The notes: generated by a model not told the origin, from the sequence alone. DNA of 64,000 bases from Marinimicrobium locisalis (GCF_039822625.1 NZ_JBDLLG010000003.1:124001-188000), one strand, 5' to 3'. Counted from the stretch's first letter, positions 51,788-60,371 are shown. Numbers and translations are program-made.

Positions 51788-52887
51788 ACCCAGGCCTCCG
51801 CGTCCGGCCACACATCGGCAAAAAAGTGTCTGACCCGAGCCCGACTGAGCCCGTACTCCTCAAGCGAGTAGCGGTGACCGGGACGAGCATCCGGCCTACG
51901 GGGGTAGAGGGTCAAGGCGCCGGCTGGCGGCAAAGGCTGTTCCATGAAGGCGTAAAGCCGCTGCCAATCCGTTTCCTGCATTCGGGCCAACTGAGGCAGG
52001 GGCAGAGACAGTACATCCGAGTCTCGGCGCCACCGGCGCAAACGGCCATAGTAGCCGTGAAGAATGGTCAGCATACGTTCACTCAACTCGCGGTCCGCCG
52101 CGCGGCGCCCTAGCAACGCTAGTACCGGCCGCAGTGCACTCAACTGCGAGGCTATCGCCTCCTCGGGCCGGCGCGCGCAAGCGATAAAACGGGCCCCGGG
52201 GAAACGCTCGCGCAGGCTGTCGACCCAGGGCGTAAAGGACGGGTTCTTGCTCAACAGCCGCTTGTGGCGCCCGTGAAAGTACAGGTGGCGCTGCAAACAG
52301 GCGTAATAGTAGGCCGTCAATGCCCGGCGCTCATCTTTGGCCACGGCCTGATCAAAGAAGGCCAGGCGCCAGTAGCCTTCCGCCCTGGGGCAGACCAGCG
52401 CCGGCAGAAAGCAGGCGCCGCGCCACAGCAGCAGCAGAAAGTCCTCTTCCGGCTCCTGCCATCCGAGGGTGTGAACCCGGTCCATGGCCGCCCAGCGCCA
52501 GCGCGGGACAAACCGCTTCAGTGGGCTAAATAGGCGACCGACAAACGACCAAAAGTAACGTTCGGAAATGGAGGGCGCCAGCAAACATTCCCATAGCGTC
52601 AGGCTGGTAAAGGCCGGGTCTTCCGCCAGGCGCCGCTGGAGATAGGTGGTCCCGCTGCGGGGCACGCCGACAATGAACACTGGCGCTCGCACGAGCACCT
52701 TCCGATAGCCGCGAAAGAGCCAGTCATCGAGCACAAAGCCCAGGCCGTGACTGACTGCCAGCAGGCCCAGCACCAACCATGCCAGGGTAAAAAGGGGTAG
52801 GCGCCACAATGCGTGGCGCCAACCGGCGTCGGGGAGCGTGCGCGCCAGCTGCACGCCCAAAGTCAACCAAGCCATGAATAGTCGCAT
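51784..52887 (-). CDS. Sulfotransferase-family protein (PAPS-dependent)
   Basis: This 367-residue protein has an N-terminal hydrophobic segment (about residues 30-55) and then the 5'-phosphosulfate loop FIVGVPRSGTTYLQRRLAED near 75. The 3'-phosphate-binding region is LLSKNPSFTPWVDSLRERFPGARFIACARRPEEAI around 210-245. Catalytic-base candidates are in the WECLLAP segment. It probably transfers sulfate from PAPS to a carbohydrate or lipid. The ATG at 52887 is preferred to a TTG 30 bp earlier; neither has a strong SD. It is the first gene of the overlapping operon, so the sulfated product likely also involves its glycosyltransferase and deacetylase. Confidence 0.83.
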   Translation of the reverse strand: MRLFMAWLTLGVQLARTLPDAGWRHALWRLPLFTLAWLVLGLLAVSHGLGFVLDDWLFRGYRKVLVRAPVFIVGVPRSGTTYLQRRLAEDPAFTSLTLWECLLAPSISERYFWSFVGRLFSPLKRFVPRWRWAAMDRVHTLGWQEPEEDFLLLLWRGACFLPALVCPRAEGYWRLAFFDQAVAKDERRALTAYYYACLQRHLYFHGRHKRLLSKNPSFTPWVDSLRERFPGARFIACARRPEEAIASQLSALRPVLALLGRRAADRELSERMLTILHGYYGRLRRWRRDSDVLSLPLPQLARMQETDWQRLYAFMEQPLPPAGALTLYPRRPDARPGHRYSLEEYGLSRARVRHFFADVWPDAEAWV

Positions 52888-52979
52888 GGGGTCTATGCAA
52901 CCGCACTTCTGTGACAAACCAATGACAGCGGGCCACCGAAAACAATGCCGTCCCGAGGCTGCATGGCGTTTTCGGCCAC

Positions 52980-53005
52980 AAAAAAAACCCGCCGAGGCGA
53001 GGTTT
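52980..53005 (-). terminator. Terminator of the RpiB-like gene
   Basis: On the minus strand an imperfect GC-rich stem (ACCTCGCC/GGCGGGT) is followed by eight T residues, 30 bp after the stop codon. Confidence 0.7.
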
Positions 53006-53034
53006 CGTGGTTCAACACCAGAGTTTGACCCCTA

Positions 53035-53673
53035 TCAGCTGTCCAGGATGCTGCCAACGTACTCTTCGAGCGCCTTGTCCTTACCGTACTCAAAGAAAGC
53101 CGCCTGGAAGCGCTCGCCGGAGACAGCGGTTTTCACCAAAGACTGATCCAACGCTTTGAGCCCTTCCAGATAGTCTTTACACATGGCTTCTTTCACACCA
53201 TCCAGAATGCCGGCGTTTTCCACTTGACTGGCCTTGCGCTCGGGGGGGTACCCCTGGCCCTTTTCTCCGGCAAAGGCCTTCTCAAAAATGTACCGGCAGT
53301 TGAGTTCCGCACCCCAGCCGAAGCCCTTCGCGAACGGCAGCGCCAGCGCATTGCCATTGTTGATCTGGGCAAACAGGTAAGCGTCGGAGGGGTCGATGCA
53401 ATAACCGCAGACCACCCCCGGGTGGGCATTCAGAGACAGCAGCGCCCCCTGACCGGTGCCACAACCGCTGATCACAAAATCCACGGCCTTGGAGTTCAAC
53501 AACAGGCCGGCCATAATGCCCAGGTGAATATAGGTCAGGCGGTGGTCGTTGTCGCCGTTCATGCCCACGTTAAACACCTGATGCCCCTGTTCCTGCGCCA
53601 CGGCGTTGAGCTGCTCCAGCACGACCGGGTTTTTACCGGCTTGGCTGAACTCATTCATCAATGCAATTTTCAT
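53035..53673 (-). CDS. RpiB/LacA/LacB-family sugar-phosphate isomerase
   Basis: This 212-residue protein has KIALMNEFSQAGKNPVVLEQL at its start and the family active-site segment VISGCGTGQGALLSLNAHPGVVCGYC, split near residues 66-90. The Cys and the anion-binding GTGQG loop characterise RpiB/LacAB isomerases. Ribose-5-phosphate/allose-6-phosphate or tagatose/galactose-6-phosphate isomerisation is possible. It is about 60 residues longer than E. coli RpiB (149), as in the uncharacterised 210-residue subgroup. It is monocistronic with its own terminator; GGGAGA is 7 nt before the ATG. Confidence 0.82.
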   Translation of the reverse strand: MKIALMNEFSQAGKNPVVLEQLNAVAQEQGHQVFNVGMNGDNDHRLTYIHLGIMAGLLLNSKAVDFVISGCGTGQGALLSLNAHPGVVCGYCIDPSDAYLFAQINNGNALALPFAKGFGWGAELNCRYIFEKAFAGEKGQGYPPERKASQVENAGILDGVKEAMCKDYLEGLKALDQSLVKTAVSGERFQAAFFEYGKDKALEEYVGSILDS

Positions 53674-53746
53674 TTCACTCGTTCTCCCAAAATCGTTAAT
53701 AATAATATTCTTGTTATTTGTACGATATTATAGGCTGTGCCTCCCT

Positions 53747-53783
53747 AAATAAAAAGACCCCGACTCTCGGGGGAGAATCGGGG
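53747..53783 (-). terminator. Terminator after the fasciclin pseudogene
   Basis: CCCCGACTCTC pairs with GAGAATCGGGG (one mismatch) and, on the minus strand, is followed by TCTTTTTATTT. The intact terminator shows that a real transcription unit once ended here. Confidence 0.8.
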
Positions 53784-53830
53784 CCAAGCACGTCACGATG
53801 CCCGCTTAGCGGCGGGCATCTCACCCAGCA

Positions 53831-54105
53831 CTAGGGAGTGATGACCACATCAATCACATGAATGACGCCATTGGTGGGCGCAAAGACGGTGAAGGTACCG
53901 TCTGGATCGTCTAGCGTTTCGTCGAGACCGGTCGCTTCCAGCGTGGTGAGATTACCGTTGTCGGCGGCGACTTCCACCAACGAGTTAACTTCGGGTTCTG
54001 ACGGGGGCGTAGGGGGAGGTCTGTTGTCATTGTCACTGCCGCAAGGCCCGCCGCTAAACCCAGTATACCGAACGTTCTTAGTCGCGCATTCGTGGTGTGA
54101 GCTTC
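53831..54105 (-). pseudogene. Broken fasciclin-domain lipoprotein gene
   Basis: The frame reads CGSDNDNRPPPTPPSEP (a lipoprotein spacer), then SLVEVAADNGNLTTLEATGL and DGTFTVFAPTN, then jumps to GVIHVIDVVITP and a stop. A fasciclin domain has about 80-90 residues between FAPTN and the GVIHVID end, so an in-frame internal deletion has removed most of the fold. The signal peptide LRTFGILGLAAGLAA lies in a different frame directly upstream of CGSDN. It is consistent with loss of one 7-bp copy of GCGGCA-type repeats at the lipobox. No start codon remains in the signal-peptide frame. At least two disabling lesions are therefore visible. Confidence 0.75.
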
Positions 54106-54163
54106 CGGTTAGTATTAGTCGTTGAACCACGTAATTGGCACGGGGCTTTTATTCACTATTACG

Positions 54164-55276
54164 TTAACGTGGCAATGTTTTCGGCACCATGACCGGTCGC
54201 TCTATCCAGCGCTCGAAACGCGGTGCGATGCGCTCCAGGTTATCCGACCACCAGCTCGCGTTGAGTTCGACCGCGGTTTTCAGGTGTGCTTTCGAGGTCG
54301 GCAGCCGCTTGCGGCGCTCGGGATCAAGCATCGCCATGGAGGATTGACGGACCGGCCCGTAAGGGATGTACGTCGCCTGAGCCGCCAGGCTTTCGGTGGA
54401 GGAGGCAAAACGAAGAAAGTCTTTTGCCAGTTCAATATTGCGCCCGTGTTTGGGAATTCCCCACACATCGTAAAACCAGACTTGGTGATCCCATACAATT
54501 TCTAGCGGTGTTCCCCTTTCAACCGCATCATCCACCCGCCCACTGTAGACAGATGACATGGCTACTTGCTCGGTTTCCAAAAGGCGAATGGCCTCTTCAC
54601 CGGTCTGCCACCAAACGATATGGGGTTTGATTCGATTCAGCACGTCAAAGGCCCGGTCGAGCCCCGCCTCGGTAGACAACACTTGGTAGACTTTTTCCGG
54701 CGAAACCCCATCGGCAATTAATGCCCACTCCAGGTTGCCCTGAGGCGTACGCCGAAGCCCGCGCGGGCCGGGAAAGCGTTTCAGATCAAAAAAATCTTCC
54801 AAACGCTCGGGCCCCTTTTCCCAACGCTCCCGGCTATAGCTAAAGACGGTGGAACCCACCACGTTACCAACACCGCAGGGCATGAGGCTGTTGTTAATAA
54901 AGTCCTTCACGGCGGGTGTGCCATCGGGCGCGGCCGGCAGGGATTCGTGATCCAAACGCACCAAAAGCCCATCTTCGCAGGCGCGAATCGCGTCAAACAG
55001 CTCCAGGTCCACCAGGTCCCAGTGCACATTCCAGGCGCGAACCTGGCGGCGAATCTCGTCGACCCCGCCACTGTACTGCAATACGTTGACGCGCACGCCG
55101 GTTTTATCTTCATAGGGGCGAATAAAACCGAGCATTTGGCTTTTGACGTAGGCTCCATCCCAGGAAACCACCGTCAGTTCCCGGTCAGCACCCTTTACTT
55201 GTTCTAAGTCCTGCTCGCCCAACACAGTGCTGTTAGCCAAAACCAATACGGCAGAAAGAAGTACTCGTTGCCACAT
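54164..55276 (-). CDS. PotD-like extracellular solute-binding protein
   Basis: This 370-residue periplasmic protein has a signal peptide (MWQRVLLSAVLVLANSTVLGEQ). The PotD/SpuD-type fold shows LTVVSWDGAYVKSQMLGFIRPYE near 35, NVHWDLVDLELFDAIRACEDGLL near 78, SYSRERWEKGPERLEDFFDLKRFPGPRG around 145-172 and ELAKDFLRFASS near 280. The family binds polyamines or other small cations. No permease or ATPase genes are adjacent. It overlaps the porin stop by GTGA if a GTG start at 55285 is used. The ATG at 55276 with GGTGAG upstream is preferred. Ligand unknown. Confidence 0.84.
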   Translation of the reverse strand: MWQRVLLSAVLVLANSTVLGEQDLEQVKGADRELTVVSWDGAYVKSQMLGFIRPYEDKTGVRVNVLQYSGGVDEIRRQVRAWNVHWDLVDLELFDAIRACEDGLLVRLDHESLPAAPDGTPAVKDFINNSLMPCGVGNVVGSTVFSYSRERWEKGPERLEDFFDLKRFPGPRGLRRTPQGNLEWALIADGVSPEKVYQVLSTEAGLDRAFDVLNRIKPHIVWWQTGEEAIRLLETEQVAMSSVYSGRVDDAVERGTPLEIVWDHQVWFYDVWGIPKHGRNIELAKDFLRFASSTESLAAQATYIPYGPVRQSSMAMLDPERRKRLPTSKAHLKTAVELNASWWSDNLERIAPRFERWIERPVMVPKTLPR

Positions 55277-55281
55277 AACAC

Positions 55282-56559
55282 TCACCAGTAAAAGCCGATA
55301 TTAATGTTAAAGCGACTGTGCCATTCACTCTCGCCGTTACCGGCGAGAGAGCCGTTACCGAAGTATGGCATGTTGTTGGCCAGTATATAGTCCACATAGG
55401 TGAACAGGGGACCACTACCGATGGCGCAGCCCAAGGTGTTGATTCGCGAGTCCAGTGCGCGGGAGGCTTTGTACAGGCGGGAGTAGTCGTTATAGCAGGT
55501 AATGGAATCCACGCTCTTCCAGGGCGAGGGCACGCTGTAGGCGAGGTTCGCCACCAGAATATCCGCCTCGCCCGCTATGTCATAGGTGCCGCCAAACGCC
55601 CCCACTTGCATCGGAGCCTGCCCCTGCCCTTGGGGGTTTGCCGGGTCGTACTGGTAACTCACGCCTTTGAGCTGGAGGTTCCAACGCCCGCAGCGGCTAT
55701 CCAAATGCGCGGCCCCCGCCCATTGCTCGCCGCGTCCACCGGTGGCCGTGTTGTAGACTTCACCCAACTGCGCGGAGGCGCCCAGTTCCGTTTCACAGGC
55801 GGTGCCCTGGCCAACGGTGTAGGCCAGCCGAGCGTTCAGTTGATTGACTTCTTCGTTCTGCTGCTCACCGCTTCGAATCAGATCAAAAGAGTAGCGCTCG
55901 GGATCGGTGGCATCGTTCAACTCTTCGTTCTTGTAGAACGCCAGTTGAGTGTTCCAGGCTCCGTCGGTGCGCTCATACTTTACGCCCATGTCGTAGTCAT
56001 CGCCCAACCCCACGTAATAGGGCACACCGAACCAGGCATTGTGGGCGGGATAGGGCAAGAGGCCAAATGGCACCCGGTGAATACCGAACTGAAACTGGCT
56101 GTTATCCTCAAATTCATAACCAATCCAGCCGTGGTGCAGCGTGTGCATGTAGGAATAAAAGCGGTACTCCGCCGAAACCAGAATGCCCTCCACTTCGCCA
56201 TCCACATTCAAGCGAAACACATCCAGCCCGCTTTCCCCGTACTTATCTTCCGAGGCTTGCACAAAGTCACGATGCACCAGATTAAAACGCACCGCGCCGC
56301 CCACATGCACACCGCCGGGTTCGTCCGCCTCAGCCACGGTTGATTCACTAGCGGAAAGCCCCAGGTCTGCGGCCCGTTCGGCCTTTACCGCTTCCTCTTC
56401 CAGTGCTTCCACCCGTTGCTGTAGACGCTCCACCTCCTCGCGTAAGGCTTCGCCGTTTTCCGCCGAGCAAAGCAGCGGCGTTAACAGGCCGAAAATAAGC
56501 ACGGCGCGGACGAAACCAAATGTTGAGCGCCCTGAGCAGCGCTCACTCAAACCGTTCAT
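55282..56559 (-). CDS. Outer-membrane porin with N-terminal coiled coil
   Basis: This 425-residue protein has a signal peptide over residues 1-32 (start chosen at the ATG with GGAGG 4 nt upstream). A short periplasmic coiled coil follows (LREEVERLQQRVEALEEEA). A beta-barrel of alternating strands ends in GFYW, with a C-terminal aromatic residue. GGAVRFNLVHRDF and DVFRLNVDGEVEGILVSAEYRFY resemble porins of the phosphate/sugar-specific or carbohydrate-selective type. Translational coupling to the PotD-like gene suggests it passes that protein's ligand across the outer membrane (inference). Confidence 0.83.
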   Translation of the reverse strand: MNGLSERCSGRSTFGFVRAVLIFGLLTPLLCSAENGEALREEVERLQQRVEALEEEAVKAERAADLGLSASESTVAEADEPGGVHVGGAVRFNLVHRDFVQASEDKYGESGLDVFRLNVDGEVEGILVSAEYRFYSYMHTLHHGWIGYEFEDNSQFQFGIHRVPFGLLPYPAHNAWFGVPYYVGLGDDYDMGVKYERTDGAWNTQLAFYKNEELNDATDPERYSFDLIRSGEQQNEEVNQLNARLAYTVGQGTACETELGASAQLGEVYNTATGGRGEQWAGAAHLDSRCGRWNLQLKGVSYQYDPANPQGQGQAPMQVGAFGGTYDIAGEADILVANLAYSVPSPWKSVDSITCYNDYSRLYKASRALDSRINTLGCAIGSGPLFTYVDYILANNMPYFGNGSLAGNGESEWHSRFNINIGFYW

Positions 56560-56768
56560 TGTGCCTCCAGATCTTTGTTCTCGGTTTCCGGTCATGCTCA
56601 GGCAAGGGGCCAACATGCCATCGTGAGCCTCCCTTCACAGTATTTTTTGATATTTCGGGCGTCAAATACGCAGTAGCAATAAAAACAGACTACCATATCC
56701 TCCAACGTTGAGTCGTAGCGTCAGTGTTGCTATGGTTTCCGGGATTTGAGCTTTAAGCGGGAGTGATC

Positions 56769-58040
56769 ATGTCGAGAACCGCCCTCAGTCTGTCGTCGCT
56801 TATCGTCAGTATTATTCTACTGGTCAGCGGCAATGCCTTCCTGACCACGCTTCTGGGCTTGCGCTTGAGCATTGAGGCCTTTACCCCCGCAGTGATTGGC
56901 TGGATTCTGGTGTTCTATTCGTTTGGTTTTGTCGCCGGTTCCCTTCACGCGGTGAAAGCCATTGAGCGTGTGGGCCATATTCGCGCCTTCGCGGTCTTCG
57001 CGGCGCTGCTGGCGGTGGTAATTCTTCTGCACGCACTCGCGGTCAGCACCGTCCTTTGGGCCCTGCTGCGGGCGCTCGCCGGCTTCGCCGTGGCGGGGTT
57101 GATGATCGTGGTGGAAAGCTGGTTCAGTAGTCGGGCGACCAATGAAAACCGCGCCAGCCTTTTCGCGGTCTATCAAGTAGTGTTTTTCCTCTCCACGGCG
57201 GGCGGCCAAGTACTGATTCGCGTGGCGGACCCGGCGACTTTTGTGCCTTTCACGCTCGCCGCCATTCTGGTTATCGCGGCGTTGATTCCACTCTCCCTCA
57301 CCCGCCGCCGCTCCCCCACCATTGAGGCCAGCGAACGTATGTCCTTAAAGCGGCTGTTTGGCCTATCCCCGGTAGGTTTGGCCGGTGCCCTGGTGGCGGG
57401 AACCGTTATTAGCGGATTTTACAACTTGGGCCCGGTGCTGGCCGACCGCCTGGGGTTAACCGTTGGGCAAGTGTCTAACTTTATGGCTTCCGCTATTGTG
57501 GCGGCCATGGTTCTTGCGTGGCCCATGGGCCGACTGTGCGACCGGTTTGACCGCTATTCCGTCATGCGAAACGCGGCGCTTGTGGCTGGGGTCGCCAGCC
57601 TGGGCGCGGCTTTTCTCGGGCCCTTTAGTCCGCTGGTGCTGATTCTTTTCACCGGCCTTTACATGGGCATTGGCGCGGCGCTCTACCCGATTGCCGTCGC
57701 CATTACCAACGACTTAATGGACAGTCGCCAAATCACCGCTGCCAGTACCACCTTACTGCTCAGCTACGGTATTGGCAGCTGCATCGGCCCGGTCGCCACC
57801 GCCTTAATTATGGAATTGTTGGGTCCTCGCGGACTGTTTCTAACCGGGACGTTGGTACTGGGTGCACTGGTTGCCTACCTCATCTGGGGCGGAAGGCCCG
57901 AACACGTTCCCGCCTCCGCGCAAGAGCAAGAAGCGTTTGTCAGCACCATCCCGGAAGCGACCCTGGGGCTGGCGGAGCTGGACCCGCGCAACCCGGAGTT
58001 CGAGCCGGAGGACTCATTACATTCCAAAGCCGGATCATAA
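56769..58040 (+). CDS. MFS transporter (YcaD-like)
   Basis: This 423-residue permease has twelve predicted helices. SLIVSIILLVSGNAFLTTLLGLRLS at the start, YSFGFVAGSLHAVKAIERVGHIRAFA near 45-70 and GLMIVVESWFSSRATNENRASLFAVYQVVFF, split near 112-142, match the YcaD/DUF-type MFS group. The substrate is unknown. The ATG at 56769 has GGGAG 5 nt upstream, better than the GTG two codons earlier. It is monocistronic and separated from the desaturase by a palindrome-rich 295-bp gap. Confidence 0.88.
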   Translation: MSRTALSLSSLIVSIILLVSGNAFLTTLLGLRLSIEAFTPAVIGWILVFYSFGFVAGSLHAVKAIERVGHIRAFAVFAALLAVVILLHALAVSTVLWALLRALAGFAVAGLMIVVESWFSSRATNENRASLFAVYQVVFFLSTAGGQVLIRVADPATFVPFTLAAILVIAALIPLSLTRRRSPTIEASERMSLKRLFGLSPVGLAGALVAGTVISGFYNLGPVLADRLGLTVGQVSNFMASAIVAAMVLAWPMGRLCDRFDRYSVMRNAALVAGVASLGAAFLGPFSPLVLILFTGLYMGIGAALYPIAVAITNDLMDSRQITAASTTLLLSYGIGSCIGPVATALIMELLGPRGLFLTGTLVLGALVAYLIWGGRPEHVPASAQEQEAFVSTIPEATLGLAELDPRNPEFEPEDSLHSKAGS

Positions 58041-58184
58041 CGCGCCGAATTATGGCCGCCCTTCGGCTGACGCCTAGCTCATTCTCAGGCGCGAGGGGCG
58101 GTTGCATTGCCCGGGAAACTGTTCTAGCATCCGCTCGTCGCTGAGACATTTTGAGTTGCTACTCAAGCTGGATGGAGCCGTAGA

Positions 58185-58200
58185 CGTCTTTATAAAGACG
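58185..58200. promoter_or_regulatory. 16-bp perfect palindrome upstream of the desaturase gene
   Basis: CGTCTTTATAAAGACG is a perfect palindrome whose centre TATAAA could be a -10 element. A third GTCTTT copy follows at 58201. A second, smaller inverted repeat, TTGAGT/ACTCAA, lies at 58151-58166. A dimeric TetR-type regulator of unsaturated fatty acid synthesis would be a natural ligand, but none is encoded in the window. Confidence 0.55.
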
Positions 58201-58303
58201 GTCTTTCACAGGCAATAGTTTTGAAGACACTGGTATCAGGGAGTGATGAATGTCCCCTCCGTATTTTGTCGTTAAAAACACCGTTAGTTTTACAAGCGCA
58301 AAA

Positions 58304-58333
58304 ATCCACCTCCGCTCTGGTAAGGAGGTGGGT
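58304..58333 (+). promoter_or_regulatory. Leader hairpin that sequesters the desaturase Shine-Dalgarno
   Basis: ATCCACCTCC (58304-58313) pairs with GGAGGTGGGT (58324-58333) over ten consecutive positions (one U-G) around a 10-nt loop. The 3' arm contains the perfect Shine-Dalgarno AAGGAGGTG core, and the GTG start codon follows 2 nt later at 58336. In this fold the ribosome site is fully blocked, so translation should depend on melting or remodelling the stem. Confidence 0.72.
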
Positions 58334-58335
58334 GC

Positions 58336-59208
58336 GTGAAAGTATTCCGTTTCAAAGAAGATCGCTGGCCTGTCGCCATTATCACACTTTATTTTCTTCT
58401 GGATGTATGGGTATATGCGGTCGTAGATAGCGTCCCGAGCCTCGCTCTGTGGTTTGTGCTTGGTATCTTCCCCAAAACCAACGTCTGCGTTTGGAATCAT
58501 CACCATCACCATTGCCGCACGTTTAAAAACCGCTGGTTGAACCGGTTGTTGGAGATTCCCTACGGCTTTCAAACGGGGATGCTGGCGACCACCTGGGTGC
58601 TACATCACGTCAACGGCCATCACCGGGACTACCTTGAGCAGGATAAGGATACTTCCCGCTGGCAGGTCAAGGGGCACACCATCAGCGTTTGGCGTTACAT
58701 TGCCGAGGGGCTGTTGCTCACCTACCCGCGCGCGATTCGCCAGGGAATGCGCAAGCCACGGCTGCTTCGCCGCTATTGTGCAGAACTCGCCGTTAGCCTG
58801 GCGCTCCTTGTCGCATTAACAATTTATCGGCCATTGCCCGCCCTGTTTGTTTTCTGGTTGCCGATGTTGGCCTCCCTCGTTGTCACCATGCGCGCCACCT
58901 ATTATCACCACCTGGAGATGTCACTGGATAACCCCATGGCCGCCAGCCGCAACGTTGTGGACTCCAAGTGGCTCAATATTCTGGCCGGCAACATCGGCTA
59001 CCACACGGCGCACCACCACAAGAGCGGCCTGCACTGGTCCAAGCTGCCAGCGCTCCACAAGCAGCTGGAGCCTTACATTCCCGAGCACTGTTATACCCAG
59101 ACCGTGCCGATTTATTATTGGTTTGACCGGGCGGAGCAGGCGCTTCATAGACTCAGAACCCCGCGCCGGTCTCATTTTTCAACCAACGCGACCGACCAAC
59201 ACTCGTAA
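58336..59208 (+). CDS. Membrane fatty-acid desaturase
   Basis: This 290-residue integral di-iron enzyme has three histidine boxes: WNHHHHHCRTF near 53-60, HHVNGHHRD near 90-98 and HTAHHHKSGLHW near 220-232. Four or so membrane helices lie between and before them. It introduces a double bond into an acyl chain, probably of phospholipid or acyl-CoA. The start is GTG, directly after a consensus SD (AAGGAGGT, 6-nt spacing), itself buried in a 10-bp hairpin. The YheT-like hydrolase gene begins 19 bp downstream, so the pair is an operon. Confidence 0.87.
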   Translation: MKVFRFKEDRWPVAIITLYFLLDVWVYAVVDSVPSLALWFVLGIFPKTNVCVWNHHHHHCRTFKNRWLNRLLEIPYGFQTGMLATTWVLHHVNGHHRDYLEQDKDTSRWQVKGHTISVWRYIAEGLLLTYPRAIRQGMRKPRLLRRYCAELAVSLALLVALTIYRPLPALFVFWLPMLASLVVTMRATYYHHLEMSLDNPMAASRNVVDSKWLNILAGNIGYHTAHHHKSGLHWSKLPALHKQLEPYIPEHCYTQTVPIYYWFDRAEQALHRLRTPRRSHFSTNATDQHS

Positions 59209-59227
59209 AGAAAGAAGGCTGTTTGCC

Positions 59228-60238
59228 ATGCCACTTATCCAGTCCGAATATCAATGTCCCTGGTGGTTCAAAAACGGACACGTGCAAACCCTGCACCCCC
59301 GGTTGCGGCCCGAGCGCCCCGCCGTTCGGCCCAGGGAGGTGACGTTAAATACACCAGATGAGGACTTTCTCGAGCTGTTTGTCTATGAGGCAGAAAAGAA
59401 GGCGCTCGTGATCATCACCCACGGGCTGGAAAGCCACGGCAAAGAGGCCGCGCTACTGAGGTTTGCGAACAAGGTGTCAAAAGCCGGCTATGACGCCATG
59501 ACCTGGAGCATGCGCTCCTGCGGAAAGCAAATCAATCGCACCAAGTGGTTTTACAACGGTTGCGATTATCGGGACCTTAAACATTTGATCGATACTTACG
59601 CGCCCGACTACGATGCGATTTACTTGGTGGGGTTCAGCCTGGGCGGGTCGATCACTGCCAATTATCTGGGACGAGAGGGCGCCGCCTGTCACCCAGTGGT
59701 AAAGGGAGCCTTTTTGGTATCTCCACCGCTGGAGCTGGATTCCTTCCATGCCTCCATGCGGGCCACTTTTCACCACGCCCTCTACCAGCGCCAGTTTGTG
59801 AAGTCCTTGCTGGGGAAGTTCGAAAAGAAACGGGCCTTTATCGACTTTGGGCCGGAGGTGGACTCCGAAAAGGTCCTGCGGGCCCGAACGGTGGATGAGA
59901 TTGAACATCACTTGTTTGCGCCCCTGCACGGTTACAAAAGCTCTGTCGACTACCGCCGCCACGCGGCGGCCCTGCCGCACCTGGAGAACACGCCGGTCCC
60001 CACCTATATCCTATGCGCGCTCGATGACCCTTTCATCGAAGCCCGCCACCTGCCCTACCAACTGGCCGAGACATCGAGCCGAATTCACCTGGAAGTCGCT
60101 CGCCACGGCGGGCACACGGGGTTTATTAGACCCAAGGGCGAAGAGGGCCATTGGTATGAGCGGCGCTTCTTTGAGTTTATCGAGTCGCTGAACGAACCAA
60201 GCCGCCGTAAGCGGCAAGTAGAATCGGAGACTCGCTAG
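59228..60238 (+). CDS. Alpha/beta hydrolase of the YheT/ABHD1-3 family
   Basis: This 336-residue hydrolase begins WWFKNGHVQTLHPRLRP near residue 12, the family's N-terminal mark. The oxyanion region is VIITHGLESH near 60, the nucleophile elbow is GFSLGGSITANYLG near 137, and the late catalytic Asp/His are in LDDPFIEARHLP near 260 and ARHGGHTGFI near 292. Relatives are lipid or short-ester hydrolases. The ATG at 59228 has GAAGG upstream. The frame extends far back through the desaturase gene and is not used. The tight linkage suggests a joint role in lipid remodelling. Confidence 0.87.
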   Translation: MPLIQSEYQCPWWFKNGHVQTLHPRLRPERPAVRPREVTLNTPDEDFLELFVYEAEKKALVIITHGLESHGKEAALLRFANKVSKAGYDAMTWSMRSCGKQINRTKWFYNGCDYRDLKHLIDTYAPDYDAIYLVGFSLGGSITANYLGREGAACHPVVKGAFLVSPPLELDSFHASMRATFHHALYQRQFVKSLLGKFEKKRAFIDFGPEVDSEKVLRARTVDEIEHHLFAPLHGYKSSVDYRRHAAALPHLENTPVPTYILCALDDPFIEARHLPYQLAETSSRIHLEVARHGGHTGFIRPKGEEGHWYERRFFEFIESLNEPSRRKRQVESETR

Positions 60239-60371
60239 CGGCGCCGGTAAGCCGTCCCCCGGGGCGTTTTACGGCGAACGCCCATCACGGTTGCTTTCCG
60301 GCAAGTGATTCTATAGGTTTCTAGTTTCAATACCTCAGGGTCCTGATTCAAAAGCCGGAGGAAGCACCCTC

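Noticed and set aside
58159..58572. 137-codon minus-strand frame over the desaturase leader and 5' end
   Set aside because: It overlaps the well-supported desaturase start and has no SD or family; the sequence signals there are explained by the hairpin and palindrome.
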